A DNA stretch of 64,000 nucleotides from positions 2,081,501 through 2,145,500 of the forward strand of contig NZ_AP019365.1 in assembly GCF_033095865.1 (NCBI RefSeq), written 5' to 3'. The translations under genes and the position numbers were made by a program. Under the pieces are notes generated by a model. The model worked only from the letters and a program-made list of their open reading frames with translations. It did no database searches and was not told the DNA's origin. Numbering within the stretch: the first letter of the stretch is position 1; the number at the start of each line of letters is the position of its first letter. This DNA is from Pseudomonas sp. KU43P (GTDB taxonomy: Bacteria; Pseudomonadota; Gammaproteobacteria; Pseudomonadales; Pseudomonadaceae). Below, piece by piece: positions 30,214-40,476 of this stretch.

Positions 30214-31661
30214 AGGGTGGCCTCCTTGAACAGTCCGTTGCGAGCAGCGAGGGCGCGCTCGATGTCATCCTTTGGCAAGGTCTTTTCCAGCCGCTTGAGC
30301 AGGCTGCGTGCACTGCGTTCGCCCAGGTCCAGGGCAACGCGGGCGTAGGCGTAGGCCTTGACCGGGTCATGGCACAGAGCTCGGCCATAGGCGTGCAACG
30401 TGGCCATGCGGTACCAGGCGGCGGTGTTGCCCTTGTCGGCTTCGGCCTGAAACAGGGCCAGGGCCTTTTCCTGGTCGGGCTGGTCTTCGACGCCCTTGCT
30501 GTAGTACTCGGCCTGCAGCAGGCCGGCACCGGGGTAGCCGCTGGCACGCAGTTCCTCGATCAAGCTGCGGGCCTTGTCCGGGTTCAGGGTCAGCCAGTTG
30601 TTGACCATGTAGAACTGCGCCTGCAGGGCCTTGGCCCGGGTCGGCTCGCGCTCGCGCACCTGGTCGATCAGCGCCTGGGTTTCCTCGGCGTTGTGCTCGG
30701 TGGGGTTGGAGATCATGTAGTTGGCCTTGGACACCATGGCCGGCACGAAGCCGCGGGCCACGGCCACGTCGCGCCAGCGTTGCACCCGTGCGCTGGCCAG
30801 GTTCAGGGCATCGTCCTGGGCCTTGTCGCGGGCCAGTTGCTCGGGGCTGGGCGGCAGCTTTTCGAGCGTGCTGGTGGCCGCCTGGCGCTCGTAGCGGTCG
30901 GCGTCCAGCTCGGCGCGCTGCACACTGGTGATGCTGTCGAGCAAGGCCGCGATGCGATGGACGATCTCCACCGGCAACTGCTCGCGCTGCGCTTCGAGCT
31001 GGTCGGCGAAGGCTGGGAACAGCGCATCCTGGCGCTCGCCGAGGAAGGCGTAGTAGCGGTCGATGGCGCGTACATCCACTTGCACGGCCTGGCGGTACCA
31101 GTGCTCGGCGCCGGCGCGGTCGCCCTGGCGCTCGGCCAGCACCGCGTGGTACAGCTCGGGGCGGCAGCCGAGCAGGCAGGCGCGCTGGTACAACTCCAGC
31201 AGTTGTGCAGCCTGAGTGACCTCGACCAGCTCTGGATAGGCCAGGAATACCTCGAGGGTGGTGCTGGTATTGCGTGGGTCGAGGTTGGCCGGGTAGCGCG
31301 TCAGCGCCTGCGCCACCCAAGGCCGCTGCGCTTCACGCAGGCTGGGCGTGCGGTCGATCAGGCGCGCCAGCGAGGCCAGCGCCGGTACCAGGCCGTGGCC
31401 GTCGGCAAAGGCCTTGCGATACAGCGCCACCACCTCCGTGCGGCTGGCGTCGTCGCGCCCGGCCAGCACATCGCCCAGCAGCAGGGTGCTGGCCAGGTCG
31501 CCACGGGCCGCCAGCTCGCGCAGGTCGCGGGTGACCTCGGCGGAAGGGTCTTTGTACAGCGCGTAGCGGATCTGTTCCAGGCTCTGCCCGGCAGTGGCCG
31601 CGCTGGCGCAGGCCAGGGCGATGCTTGCCAGCAGCAGGCGGGAGGGCATGTTCACGCTCAT
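30210..31661 (-). CDS. algK: TPR/Sel1-repeat scaffold AlgK-like
   Basis: 483 residues with Sel1/TPR-like helical repeats (for example LASTLLLGDVLAGRDDASRT, GAGLLQAEYYSKGVEDQPDQ, AAWYRMATLHAYGRA). In alginate systems AlgK is a lipoprotein that places AlgE in the outer membrane. Here the signal SRLLLASIALACASAATAG has a cysteine but its preceding residues (A-L-A-C) fit the lipobox poorly, so it may be a soluble periplasmic form. Start from the ATG at 31661; the alternative MPSRLL at 31649 changes little. Confidence 0.83.
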   Translation of the reverse strand: MSVNMPSRLLLASIALACASAATAGQSLEQIRYALYKDPSAEVTRDLRELAARGDLASTLLLGDVLAGRDDASRTEVVALYRKAFADGHGLVPALASLARLIDRTPSLREAQRPWVAQALTRYPANLDPRNTSTTLEVFLAYPELVEVTQAAQLLELYQRACLLGCRPELYHAVLAERQGDRAGAEHWYRQAVQVDVRAIDRYYAFLGERQDALFPAFADQLEAQREQLPVEIVHRIAALLDSITSVQRAELDADRYERQAATSTLEKLPPSPEQLARDKAQDDALNLASARVQRWRDVAVARGFVPAMVSKANYMISNPTEHNAEETQALIDQVREREPTRAKALQAQFYMVNNWLTLNPDKARSLIEELRASGYPGAGLLQAEYYSKGVEDQPDQEKALALFQAEADKGNTAAWYRMATLHAYGRALCHDPVKAYAYARVALDLGERSARSLLKRLEKTLPKDDIERALAARNGLFKEATL

Positions 31662-31679
31662 GGGTCAGTCCTCGGCCAG

Positions 31680-32843
31680 TCAGCGCGCAGCGCCGAATGG
31701 CAGGCCCAGGTACAGGTCGACCGCCACTGCTTGCTGGTAGGCGTCGGCCGGCAGCGGGGTGTCCGGCTGGATGGTCAGTGCCAGGTTGCGGTTGGTTTCA
31801 TCGACACGGGCATCGACCACCTTGCCGCTGAAGTGCCCATCGAGGCCGAACACCTGCATGTCCACCGATTTCACCCGGCCGACATCGGCGAGCTTGTCGA
31901 ATGGCACATTGGCGCGTACGAACAGGCCCTGGTCCTTGGGCAGCAGGTGCATCAGCGGCGCTTGCTTGTAGCCGTAGCCGTCCAGCCGCTGAGCCGGGTA
32001 GTAGACCTGGCAGTCGCAGGGGCTGTTGATCACCGTTTCGATGGTGGCGCGGCCGAGCAGGGCTTGCAGGTCACCGGGCGCAAGGTCGGCCACGGCTTTC
32101 ATGTCGGCCGGGCTGGTGAAGCTGGTGGCCAGTTGCGTGGAGATGTTCGCCAACGGCTGGCCGGCCTTCACTTCGCTGGCATCGGCGGGCAGCAGGTACT
32201 TCACGTAGCCGTTGTCGGGCATGCTGATGACCTGGGCATTGGCCGCCACCTGCGCCTGCACCGCGGGAATGCGGAAGAACAGCAGGTAGCCTTTGTAGCC
32301 GACGAAGGCCAGGGCCGCGACACCGGCGGCGGTGTACAGCAGGGTGCCGGTCAGCGCCTTGAGCCGCGCCCCCGGGGTGCGTGCGCTGGCGTACTTCTGC
32401 TTGCGTTCCTTGATGTAGTTCTCGCGCTGCATGACGTTGAACAGGCCGTTGATGTCGGCGATTTCGCCCGACATGTAGGCGCTGATCAGGTAGCGCAGGA
32501 TGTCGCGTTTCTGCGCATCCAGTTCGACGAACTGCGCACCCACTTCGCTGCCGCGCTGGGAGACGATGCGCACCTTGCTGTCGATGCTCAGGTCGACCTG
32601 ATTCAGGCGCAGGCGGATCGAGGCGTCGTACAGCGCGCCAACGGTCAGCGGCGCCTCGTGGCGCAGGCCCAGGCCACCGAGCGAGATGTCCTGCAAGGCC
32701 GTTTCGAACGGCGCCTGCCCGGCGCTGCTCAGGCGCACGCGGGCGTTCATCCGGGTGCGCACGTACTGGCGCTCGTCGATGGCCTCGTGGACGATGTTGG
32801 CCGCAGTCTTGCCCGGGGCCACGGGAATGTTCGTGCTACTCAT
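31680..32843 (-). CDS. alg44: Alginate co-polymerase Alg44, PilZ c-di-GMP receptor
   Basis: 387 residues. The cytoplasmic PilZ domain has RQYVR (Arg25, Arg29) and QDISLGG (Asp52, Ser54), the c-di-GMP contact residues seen in P. aeruginosa Alg44 (offset +8). One membrane helix (about 148-168) leads to a periplasmic membrane-fusion-like domain. It switches on polymerisation by Alg8 when c-di-GMP is bound. Lies directly after alg8, as usual. Confidence 0.92.
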   Translation of the reverse strand: MSSTNIPVAPGKTAANIVHEAIDERQYVRTRMNARVRLSSAGQAPFETALQDISLGGLGLRHEAPLTVGALYDASIRLRLNQVDLSIDSKVRIVSQRGSEVGAQFVELDAQKRDILRYLISAYMSGEIADINGLFNVMQRENYIKERKQKYASARTPGARLKALTGTLLYTAAGVAALAFVGYKGYLLFFRIPAVQAQVAANAQVISMPDNGYVKYLLPADASEVKAGQPLANISTQLATSFTSPADMKAVADLAPGDLQALLGRATIETVINSPCDCQVYYPAQRLDGYGYKQAPLMHLLPKDQGLFVRANVPFDKLADVGRVKSVDMQVFGLDGHFSGKVVDARVDETNRNLALTIQPDTPLPADAYQQAVAVDLYLGLPFGAAR

Positions 32844-32859
32844 GTGCAGGCGCCTTTCC

Positions 32860-34389
32860 TTAACGTTGCGTGAGTTCCAAGAGAACGGTGATGACCCCGA
32901 AGAAGATGGCGATCGAGGAGCACAGCATCGCCTTCGAGGACCAGCGGTTGAGGGTGGCGTCGAAGTCGACGCTACCGGTGGCCAGGGTGGTCTTCTGCCG
33001 CGTCCAGCTTTGCTGGTCCATGTGGAACATCGCGTAGACCTTCATCAGCGAACCGACGATCTGGTTGTAATAGAGAACGAAGGGGTACATCGGGCTGACC
33101 GGGTGGCCGGCGAAGACGAACAGCACGGTCACCAGGCTGCGCGAGATGAGTACCCAGAACAGGTACACCAGCAGGTACTGGATGCCGAACACCAGGCCGG
33201 CCACCACCGAGGCGGTCAGGCCCATCAGGCAGGTCCACATCGACACCCGTTGGTCGAGCAGCACATACAGGGTGAACAGCCCCAGCCGCGCGCGGCCGAG
33301 CAGGGCGGTGGCGCGGAAGTTCTGGCGCAGCGAGTTGCCGTACCAGCGGAACATCAGCTGGCGCGTGGCCACCCAGAAGCTGTCGCTGGGCGGGTGCTCG
33401 ACGGTCAGGGTGTGGCTGTCGGGCACGTAGAAGGTGTCCCAGCCGGCGCGCATCAGGCTCAGCCAGCTCGACTTGTCGTCGCCGGTGAGGAACTGGAAAC
33501 GGCCCAGGCGCCAGTGCTCGAGGAAGTCGGCCTCGACGTCACGGATGAACGCCGGGTCGATCATCACCGAGGCACGAAAGAACGACAGCCGCCCGGTCAG
33601 GGTCAGCACCCGGTGCGACAGCGCCATCGAGCACATGTTGATGTGCCGCTGGACGAAGCGCATCGAGTGCCACTGGCGCATCCAGCGGCTGCCCTCGACT
33701 TCGCAGAACTCGTTGGTGGTGAGGCCACCGACAGCCGGCAGCACGGCGAACAGTTTGACCGCACGCTCGACGCAGCCCGGCAGCATCATGGTGTCGCCAT
33801 CGACCACGCCGACCACCGCGTCATCCAGCGGCATCTGCCGCGACAGCGCACGGAAGGCATGGGCCAGGCCATCGCGCTTGCCGGTGCCACGGGCGCGGAC
33901 GATCACCAGCTTGATGTCGTCGCGGCCCTGGACCTCGTTGCGCATGATGTCCTTGATGAAGGTCTCGTCGCCTTTTTCCACGATCGAGGCGATCACCGTG
34001 CACGGTACCTTCAGCCGCTGCACCTCCTGGAACACCGACTGGTACACCTTGAAGGTGGTGTGGGTGGGGATGCGAAAGCTGGTCACTACCATGAACAGGT
34101 GCGACGGCAAGGCCGCATCGCCCATGCGCTCGACCCGCCGGCGCAGGCGTGGGAACTGCCAGTGCAGGAAGTACATGCCGCGCACGTAGTGGATGATGGC
34201 ATTGCCATACCGCCACATGCCCAGGGTGCCGATGATGAAGATGAACAGGTGGTGGTTCGGGTCCAGATACTGCGGCGCGACCATCTCCGATGCCAGTGCG
34301 ATCAGGCCGGCCAGGCACGCCCAGGCGAAGAAGCTGGCGCCTGCGCGCAAGTAGCCTGGTGCCACGAAGGGCGGTTGCTGTCGATCCAT
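32860..34389 (-). CDS. alg8: Alginate polymerase glycosyltransferase Alg8
   Basis: 509 residues, a GT2 processive synthase. N-terminal helices are followed by the cytoplasmic catalytic domain with VVGVVDGDTMML (DxD-like), TGDDKSSW and QLMFRWYGN (QxxRW), then C-terminal helices. Polymerises GDP-mannuronate and threads the chain through the inner membrane. I use the ATG at 34389 (MDRQQPPFV), which has GAAGG and GGAG upstream, rather than the in-frame ATG at 34422. Confidence 0.93.
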   Translation of the reverse strand: MDRQQPPFVAPGYLRAGASFFAWACLAGLIALASEMVAPQYLDPNHHLFIFIIGTLGMWRYGNAIIHYVRGMYFLHWQFPRLRRRVERMGDAALPSHLFMVVTSFRIPTHTTFKVYQSVFQEVQRLKVPCTVIASIVEKGDETFIKDIMRNEVQGRDDIKLVIVRARGTGKRDGLAHAFRALSRQMPLDDAVVGVVDGDTMMLPGCVERAVKLFAVLPAVGGLTTNEFCEVEGSRWMRQWHSMRFVQRHINMCSMALSHRVLTLTGRLSFFRASVMIDPAFIRDVEADFLEHWRLGRFQFLTGDDKSSWLSLMRAGWDTFYVPDSHTLTVEHPPSDSFWVATRQLMFRWYGNSLRQNFRATALLGRARLGLFTLYVLLDQRVSMWTCLMGLTASVVAGLVFGIQYLLVYLFWVLISRSLVTVLFVFAGHPVSPMYPFVLYYNQIVGSLMKVYAMFHMDQQSWTRQKTTLATGSVDFDATLNRWSSKAMLCSSIAIFFGVITVLLELTQR

Positions 34390-34477
34390 GTAGCCTTCAC
34401 TCCTGTTTGCCGCCGCCCGCACAGCACCCGCACAGGCCGGGGCCTGTGGGGCGTTGTGCAGCAGTGCGGGGTGGCGT

Positions 34478-35785
34478 TTACCAGCAGATGCCCTGGGTAC
34501 GGGCGTCGCTCACGCCCGGCATGAAACCGACCAGGTCGATCACCTGTTTGCCTTTGCCGGCACCCAGTGCTTGGGCAAAGCGCTCGTCGTTGTTGCCCAG
34601 GACGATCACATCGGCGTCATCGATCACCTGTTGCAGGTTGCTGTCGAGCAGCGACGAGACATGGGGGATCTTCGATTCGATGTAGTCGCGGTTGGCCCCG
34701 AACACGCGGGCGTATTCGACGTTGGCATCGAAGATGCGCAGCGCGTAGCCCTTGCCGATCAAGCGTTCGGCCAGCTCCACCAGGGGGCTTTCGCGCAGGT
34801 CGTCGGTGCCGGCCTTGAAGCTCAGGCCCAGCAGCGCGACCTTGCGTTTGTCCTGGCGCTCGATGAGGTCGAAGGCGTTCTGCACCTGGTTGCGGTTGCT
34901 GGCCATGATCGAGGCCAGCAGCGGGTGCTCGACGTCGAGTTGGCTGGCGCGGTAGGTGAGGGCGCGCACGTCCTTGGGCAGGCACGAACCGCCGAAGGCG
35001 AAGCCCGGGCGCAGGTAGTAGCGCGACAAGTTGAGCTTGAAGTCCTGGCAGACCACGTCCATCACGTCGCGGCCGTCCACGCCCGAGGCTTTGGCGATGT
35101 TGCCGATCTCGTTGGCGAAGCTGACCTTGGTGGCATGCCAGACGTTGCAGGTGTACTTGATCATCTCGGCGACTTCGATCGGTTTGCGGATGATCGGTGC
35201 GTCGAGGCCCTGGTACAGCGACTCGAGCAGGTCGCCCGAAGCCTTGTCCAGCTCACCGATCACCGTCATGGCCGGGAAGTCGTAGTCCTGGATAGCGGTG
35301 CTCTCGCGCAGGAATTCCGGGTTCACCGCCACACCGAAGTCGACGCCGGCACGTTTGCCGGAGGTTTCTTCCAGAATCGGGATGACCACGTTCTTCACGG
35401 TCCCGGGCAGCACGGTGCTGCGTACCACCACGGTGTGGCGGCTGCCCTTGTCGCGCAGGGCGGTGCCGATTTCACGGCACACCGCTTCCATGTAGACCAG
35501 GTCGAGGTCGCCATTTTTCTTGCTCGGCGTGCCGACGCACAGCAGCGACAGCTCGGTGGCGAGAATGGCGGCCTGCACGTCGGTGGTGCCGCGCAGGCGG
35601 CCCTGGCGCACGCCATCGAGCAGCAGCTGCTCCAGCCCCGGCTCGACGATGGGCGACTTGCCCTGGTTGATCAACTCGATTTTCGCCGGGGAGATATCCA
35701 CCCCCAGCACATGATGACCGCGGGCCGACAGGCAACCCGCGCAGACCGCGCCGACATAGCCAAGTCCAAAGATACTGATGTTCAT
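34478..35785 (-). CDS. algD: GDP-mannose 6-dehydrogenase
   Basis: 435 residues. N-terminal NAD site FGLGYVGAVCAGCLSARGH; the active-site thiol is Cys268 in GFAFGGSCLPKD; the C-terminal UDP/GDP-binding region has GLSFKAGTDDLRESP. Oxidises GDP-mannose to GDP-mannuronate, the committed precursor step. First gene of the operon. GDP-mannose must come from elsewhere, since algA is absent from this locus. Confidence 0.95.
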   Translation of the reverse strand: MNISIFGLGYVGAVCAGCLSARGHHVLGVDISPAKIELINQGKSPIVEPGLEQLLLDGVRQGRLRGTTDVQAAILATELSLLCVGTPSKKNGDLDLVYMEAVCREIGTALRDKGSRHTVVVRSTVLPGTVKNVVIPILEETSGKRAGVDFGVAVNPEFLRESTAIQDYDFPAMTVIGELDKASGDLLESLYQGLDAPIIRKPIEVAEMIKYTCNVWHATKVSFANEIGNIAKASGVDGRDVMDVVCQDFKLNLSRYYLRPGFAFGGSCLPKDVRALTYRASQLDVEHPLLASIMASNRNQVQNAFDLIERQDKRKVALLGLSFKAGTDDLRESPLVELAERLIGKGYALRIFDANVEYARVFGANRDYIESKIPHVSSLLDSNLQQVIDDADVIVLGNNDERFAQALGAGKGKQVIDLVGFMPGVSDARTQGICW

Positions 35786-36322
35786 AGATCCCTCTCCCCA
35801 GGCGCGGCGAAGCCGGCCGAGATTGCACAGTTCACGTAGGTTTCGAATGGCAGACGCGCAGAAGTAAGCCGCGCTCAGAAGTGGCGTTACAGGCTGTTTC
35901 TTAGTGGTCTTTTTACAGACTAAATGCGTTTTTATTTTTATTGCAAGCGTAGATCTTTGCTTATTTTGAAATAACTTTGATTGTGCGTGTGAAAGTTAAA
36001 AAACTGTTTAAAATCAATAATTTAAAGTTGCTGTTAGTTGGGCGTCAAAAAACTGCTTTGTCGCGTTGTGTCGGCTAAATGGCGCCAGATCGATGGCGTT
36101 CAGCGTGGCTTAGCACTCGTCGCAGGACTTTTTGCAATCGCCTAAGTTGATATTTTTCATAATTAACAAGCGCTTCGTGTGGCTTATTCCAGTTTCACTG
36201 GTGGCCTAATACTGGCTTGCGACGGATGCCGACCAGGGGCATAGTGACCGCACAGTCTGCATCTGCGCACAGGATGGTGAGCAGGCCCCAATGACGGCAA
36301 AAAGGAAGAAGGAGAGCGTCAT
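35786..36322. other. Regulatory region upstream of algD
   Basis: About 540 AT-rich bases between the divergent algD operon and the Cro/C1-type regulator. I looked for an AlgU-type promoter (GAACTT-N16/17-TCTGA) in the algD direction and for a sigma-54 element and found neither convincingly. An 18-base purine-rich ribosome site precedes the regulator gene. No coding sequence recognised. Confidence 0.6.
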
Positions 36323-36712
36323 ATGAACGGACTCGGTCCGCGACTGAGGGAAGAGCGCGAGCGGTTGGGCATGACCCAGCGGGTGTTTGGGGATATCGGT
36401 GGTGTCGAGCCCAATGCCCAGGGTAAATACGAAAGCGGCGAGCGCACGCCACGGGTCGACTACCTGGCGGCGCTGGCGGCCAAGGGGGTGGATGCCCTCT
36501 ATGTGCTCAGCGGTGTGCGCACACCCGCGCCACTGCAGAGCCTGAGTGTGGATGAAAGCGGTTTGCTGGGTGCGTTCCGGCGCCTGTCGGCTGCAGACCA
36601 GGCCGCGTTGTGGCATTTGCTCGGGCGCCTGGTGGGCGAGGGGCGCAGTGGCCATGGCACGTGGCCTCGGCATCATGAGCGCCAGTCAGGTGTGACAGAA
36701 GTTTTACGCTAG
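36323..36712 (+). CDS. Cro/C1-type XRE transcriptional regulator
   Basis: 129 residues. N-terminal helix-turn-helix (about 6-62: RLREERERLGMTQRVFGDIG, then a second helix NAQGKYESGERTPRVDYLAA). The C-terminal part is short with no known effector domain. GAAGGAGAGCG lies just upstream of the ATG. Divergent from algD and 63 bases upstream of gacA, same strand. Relatives sit beside gacA in other pseudomonads, so it is not necessarily an alginate regulator. Confidence 0.82.
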   Translation: MNGLGPRLREERERLGMTQRVFGDIGGVEPNAQGKYESGERTPRVDYLAALAAKGVDALYVLSGVRTPAPLQSLSVDESGLLGAFRRLSAADQAALWHLLGRLVGEGRSGHGTWPRHHERQSGVTEVLR

Positions 36713-36775
36713 GTCCGCTTTGAAAAATTTTGTTAAGGTGGCGGGATCCAATCGCCCTGTTGACGAGGTGTCTGC

Positions 36776-37414
36776 TTGATAAGGGTCCTAGTGGTCGACG
36801 ATCACGATCTGGTGCGAACCGGTATTACACGCATGCTCGCCGACATCGATGGCCTGCAGGTGGTGGGTGAGGCGGATTCGGGTGAGTCGGCGCTGAAGCA
36901 GGCCCGAGAGCTCAAGCCGGACGTCGTGCTGATGGACGTGAAGATGCCTGGGATCGGCGGCCTGGAAGCCACCCGCAAGCTGTTGCGCAGCCACCCGGAC
37001 ACCAAAGTGGTGGCCGTCACCGTGTGCGAAGAAGACCCGTTCCCCACCCGCCTGATGCAGGCCGGGGCTGCTGGCTACCTGACCAAGGGCGCAGGCCTGG
37101 ACGAGATGGTCCAGGCCATTCGCCTGGCGTTCGCCGGGCAACGCTACATCAGCCCGCAGATCGCCCAGCAGATGGCGCTCAAGTCGTTCCAGCCGCAAGG
37201 CTCGCCGTTCGATGCGTTGTCGGAGCGGGAAATCCAGATCGCCTTGATGATCGTCGGCTGTCAGAAAGTGCAGATCATCTCCGACAAGTTGTGTCTGTCG
37301 CCCAAGACCGTCAATACTTACCGTTATCGGATCTTCGAAAAACTCTCGGTCACCAGCGACGTCGAACTGACCTTGCTGGCCGTTCGCCACGGTATGGTCG
37401 ACGCAAGCCTGTAA
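36776..37414 (+). CDS. gacA: GacA/UvrY response regulator
   Basis: 212 residues from a TTG start (GAGG 7 bases upstream). Receiver domain with DD (9-10 region, VVDDHDLV), phospho-acceptor Asp in PDVVLMDVKMPG (about residue 54) and Lys in YLTKGAG; the C-terminal NarL/LuxR-type HTH follows (SEREIQIALMIVGCQKVQII). Partner of GacS, activating rsm small-RNA transcription. Followed by uvrC after 6 bases, the conserved gacA-uvrC arrangement. Confidence 0.95.
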   Translation: MIRVLVVDDHDLVRTGITRMLADIDGLQVVGEADSGESALKQARELKPDVVLMDVKMPGIGGLEATRKLLRSHPDTKVVAVTVCEEDPFPTRLMQAGAAGYLTKGAGLDEMVQAIRLAFAGQRYISPQIAQQMALKSFQPQGSPFDALSEREIQIALMIVGCQKVQIISDKLCLSPKTVNTYRYRIFEKLSVTSDVELTLLAVRHGMVDASL

Positions 37415-37420
37415 ACCCTC

Positions 37421-39244
<1,824 letters not shown>

Positions 39245-39277
39245 AATGCCGGGCTCAACCCGCAGCCAGTCGTACCG

Positions 39278-39838
39278 ATGAATATTCCAAACCTGCTCAC
39301 CGTTCTACGCGTCCTGCTCATCCCGATCTTCATCCTGCTGTTCTATGTGCCCTATCACTGGAGCTACATGGCCGCCAGCACGGTGTTCGCCATCGCTGCC
39401 GCCACCGACTGGTTGGACGGCTACCTGGCGCGCCGCCTGCAGCAGAGCACGCCATTCGGCGCCTTCCTCGACCCGGTGGCCGACAAGCTGATGGTAGCCG
39501 TGGCCCTGGTCTTGCTGGTGCAGGTGCACGCCAACTTCTGGCTGACCCTGCCGGCTGCGGTGATCATTGGCCGCGAGATCGTGGTATCGGCCCTGCGCGA
39601 GTGGATGGCTGAGCTGGGAGCCCGGGCGCATGTGGCCGTGTCCAACCTGGGCAAGTGGAAGACCGCCGCACAGATGCTGGCGCTGGTGATCCTGCTGGCC
39701 AACCCACCGATCGTGAGCTTCTGGGTGGTGCTGGGTTATGGCCTGTTGCTGGTGGCTGCAGCGCTGACCCTGTGGTCGATGGTGCATTACCTGGTAGCCG
39801 CCTGGCCGCACCTGCGCGAAGGTTCGGAGCAGAAATAA
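39278..39838 (+). CDS. pgsA: CDP-diacylglycerol-glycerol-3-phosphate 3-phosphatidyltransferase
   Basis: 186 residues, integral membrane CDP-alcohol phosphatidyltransferase. The active-site motif DGxxAR...GxxxDxxxD is present as [19 protein letters not shown] followed by AFLDPVADK. Makes phosphatidylglycerophosphate. Follows uvrC by 33 bases. Confidence 0.96.
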   Translation: MNIPNLLTVLRVLLIPIFILLFYVPYHWSYMAASTVFAIAAATDWLDGYLARRLQQSTPFGAFLDPVADKLMVAVALVLLVQVHANFWLTLPAAVIIGREIVVSALREWMAELGARAHVAVSNLGKWKTAAQMLALVILLANPPIVSFWVVLGYGLLLVAAALTLWSMVHYLVAAWPHLREGSEQK

Positions 39839-39858
39839 AACTTTTTTGAATCAAGGGG

Positions 39859-39886
39859 TTGACGCCATTTTAGATATCGGTAGAAT
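39859..39886 (+). promoter_or_regulatory. Sigma-70 promoter of tRNA-Gly
   Basis: TTGACG (39859-39864), a 16-base spacer and TAGAAT (39881-39886), 15 bases before the mature tRNA start. Followed by a GC-rich discriminator (GGCGCCC) as expected for a stringently controlled stable-RNA promoter. Confidence 0.7.
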
Positions 39887-39901
39887 GGCGCCCATCACGA
39901 C

Positions 39902-39977
<76 letters not shown>

Positions 39978-40011
39978 AATTTGATCCTCAGTGCGTCGCT
40001 GGGATCACAAA

Positions 40012-40038
40012 GAAGAGGCCTTAGGGCCTCTTTTTTTG
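40012..40038 (+). terminator. Rho-independent terminator after tRNA-Gly
   Basis: AGAGGCC and GGCCTCT arms around a short TTAG loop, followed by seven T, 35 bases after the tRNA. Confidence 0.85.
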
Positions 40039-40296
40039 TGCCTGGGATTTGGCAATCAGCTTGCTTGGCTTCGTAGCCCTTCAGCAAGCCGCCATTTACA
40101 GTGTTTGCGCGAGGGGCCACCTCGCCTCGACAGAATGCATGACCTCATGCAGCAATGGTTGGGCACAGCTGATGTCAGTCTGAGAGAAAGCGGGCATAGC
40201 AATTTTTTGAAAAATGCCCAACTTCCTTAGCCTGCATAATTAAGTTTGATGACTATCATCAACATGCAATATAGATAGGTGCATTACTGGCCTGCT

Positions 40297-40476
40297 CTAG
40301 CGAAACTCTTCCTCTATAACGTAAAACTCTGTTTTTTTTGCTCCGCAATCTGGGCATAACCAGTCTTCTGGCAGGTCAGCAAAAGCTGAAGAAGCGAATT
40401 CCTCTTGACCAATACGCTCAAAAGTCTCGTCGTAGCAATACCAGCATTTTCGACAAAAATACTTTGCTTCAGCCAT
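40297..40476 (-). CDS. Rubredoxin (short gene)
   Basis: 59 residues, MAEAKYFCRKCWYCYDETFE ... LPEDWLCPDCGAKKTEF. Two iron-binding pairs, Cys8/Cys11 and Cys41/Cys44, and the LPEDWxCPDCGxxK block identify a one-iron rubredoxin, an electron carrier. GAGGAG lies about 8 bases before the ATG, and the start overlaps the end of the LysR gene by 8 bases, so it belongs to the operon. A third cysteine (Cys14) is unusual. I infer that it may feed electrons to the di-iron oxidase encoded upstream. Confidence 0.87.
   Translation of the reverse strand: MAEAKYFCRKCWYCYDETFERIGQEEFASSAFADLPEDWLCPDCGAKKTEFYVIEEEFR

Noticed and set aside
26258..34524. Several 480-830-codon plus-strand frames across the alginate-type genes
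   Set aside because: All are antisense to well-recognised alg genes with intact catalytic motifs.
35786..36322. AlgU (GAACTT/TCTGA) or sigma-54 promoter for algD
   Set aside because: No pair of elements with correct spacing was found on the algD strand.
40039..40296. Phage integrase or att duplicate beside tRNA-Gly
   Set aside because: No integrase fragment seen, and no repeat of the tRNA 3' end was found near 49.6 kb.
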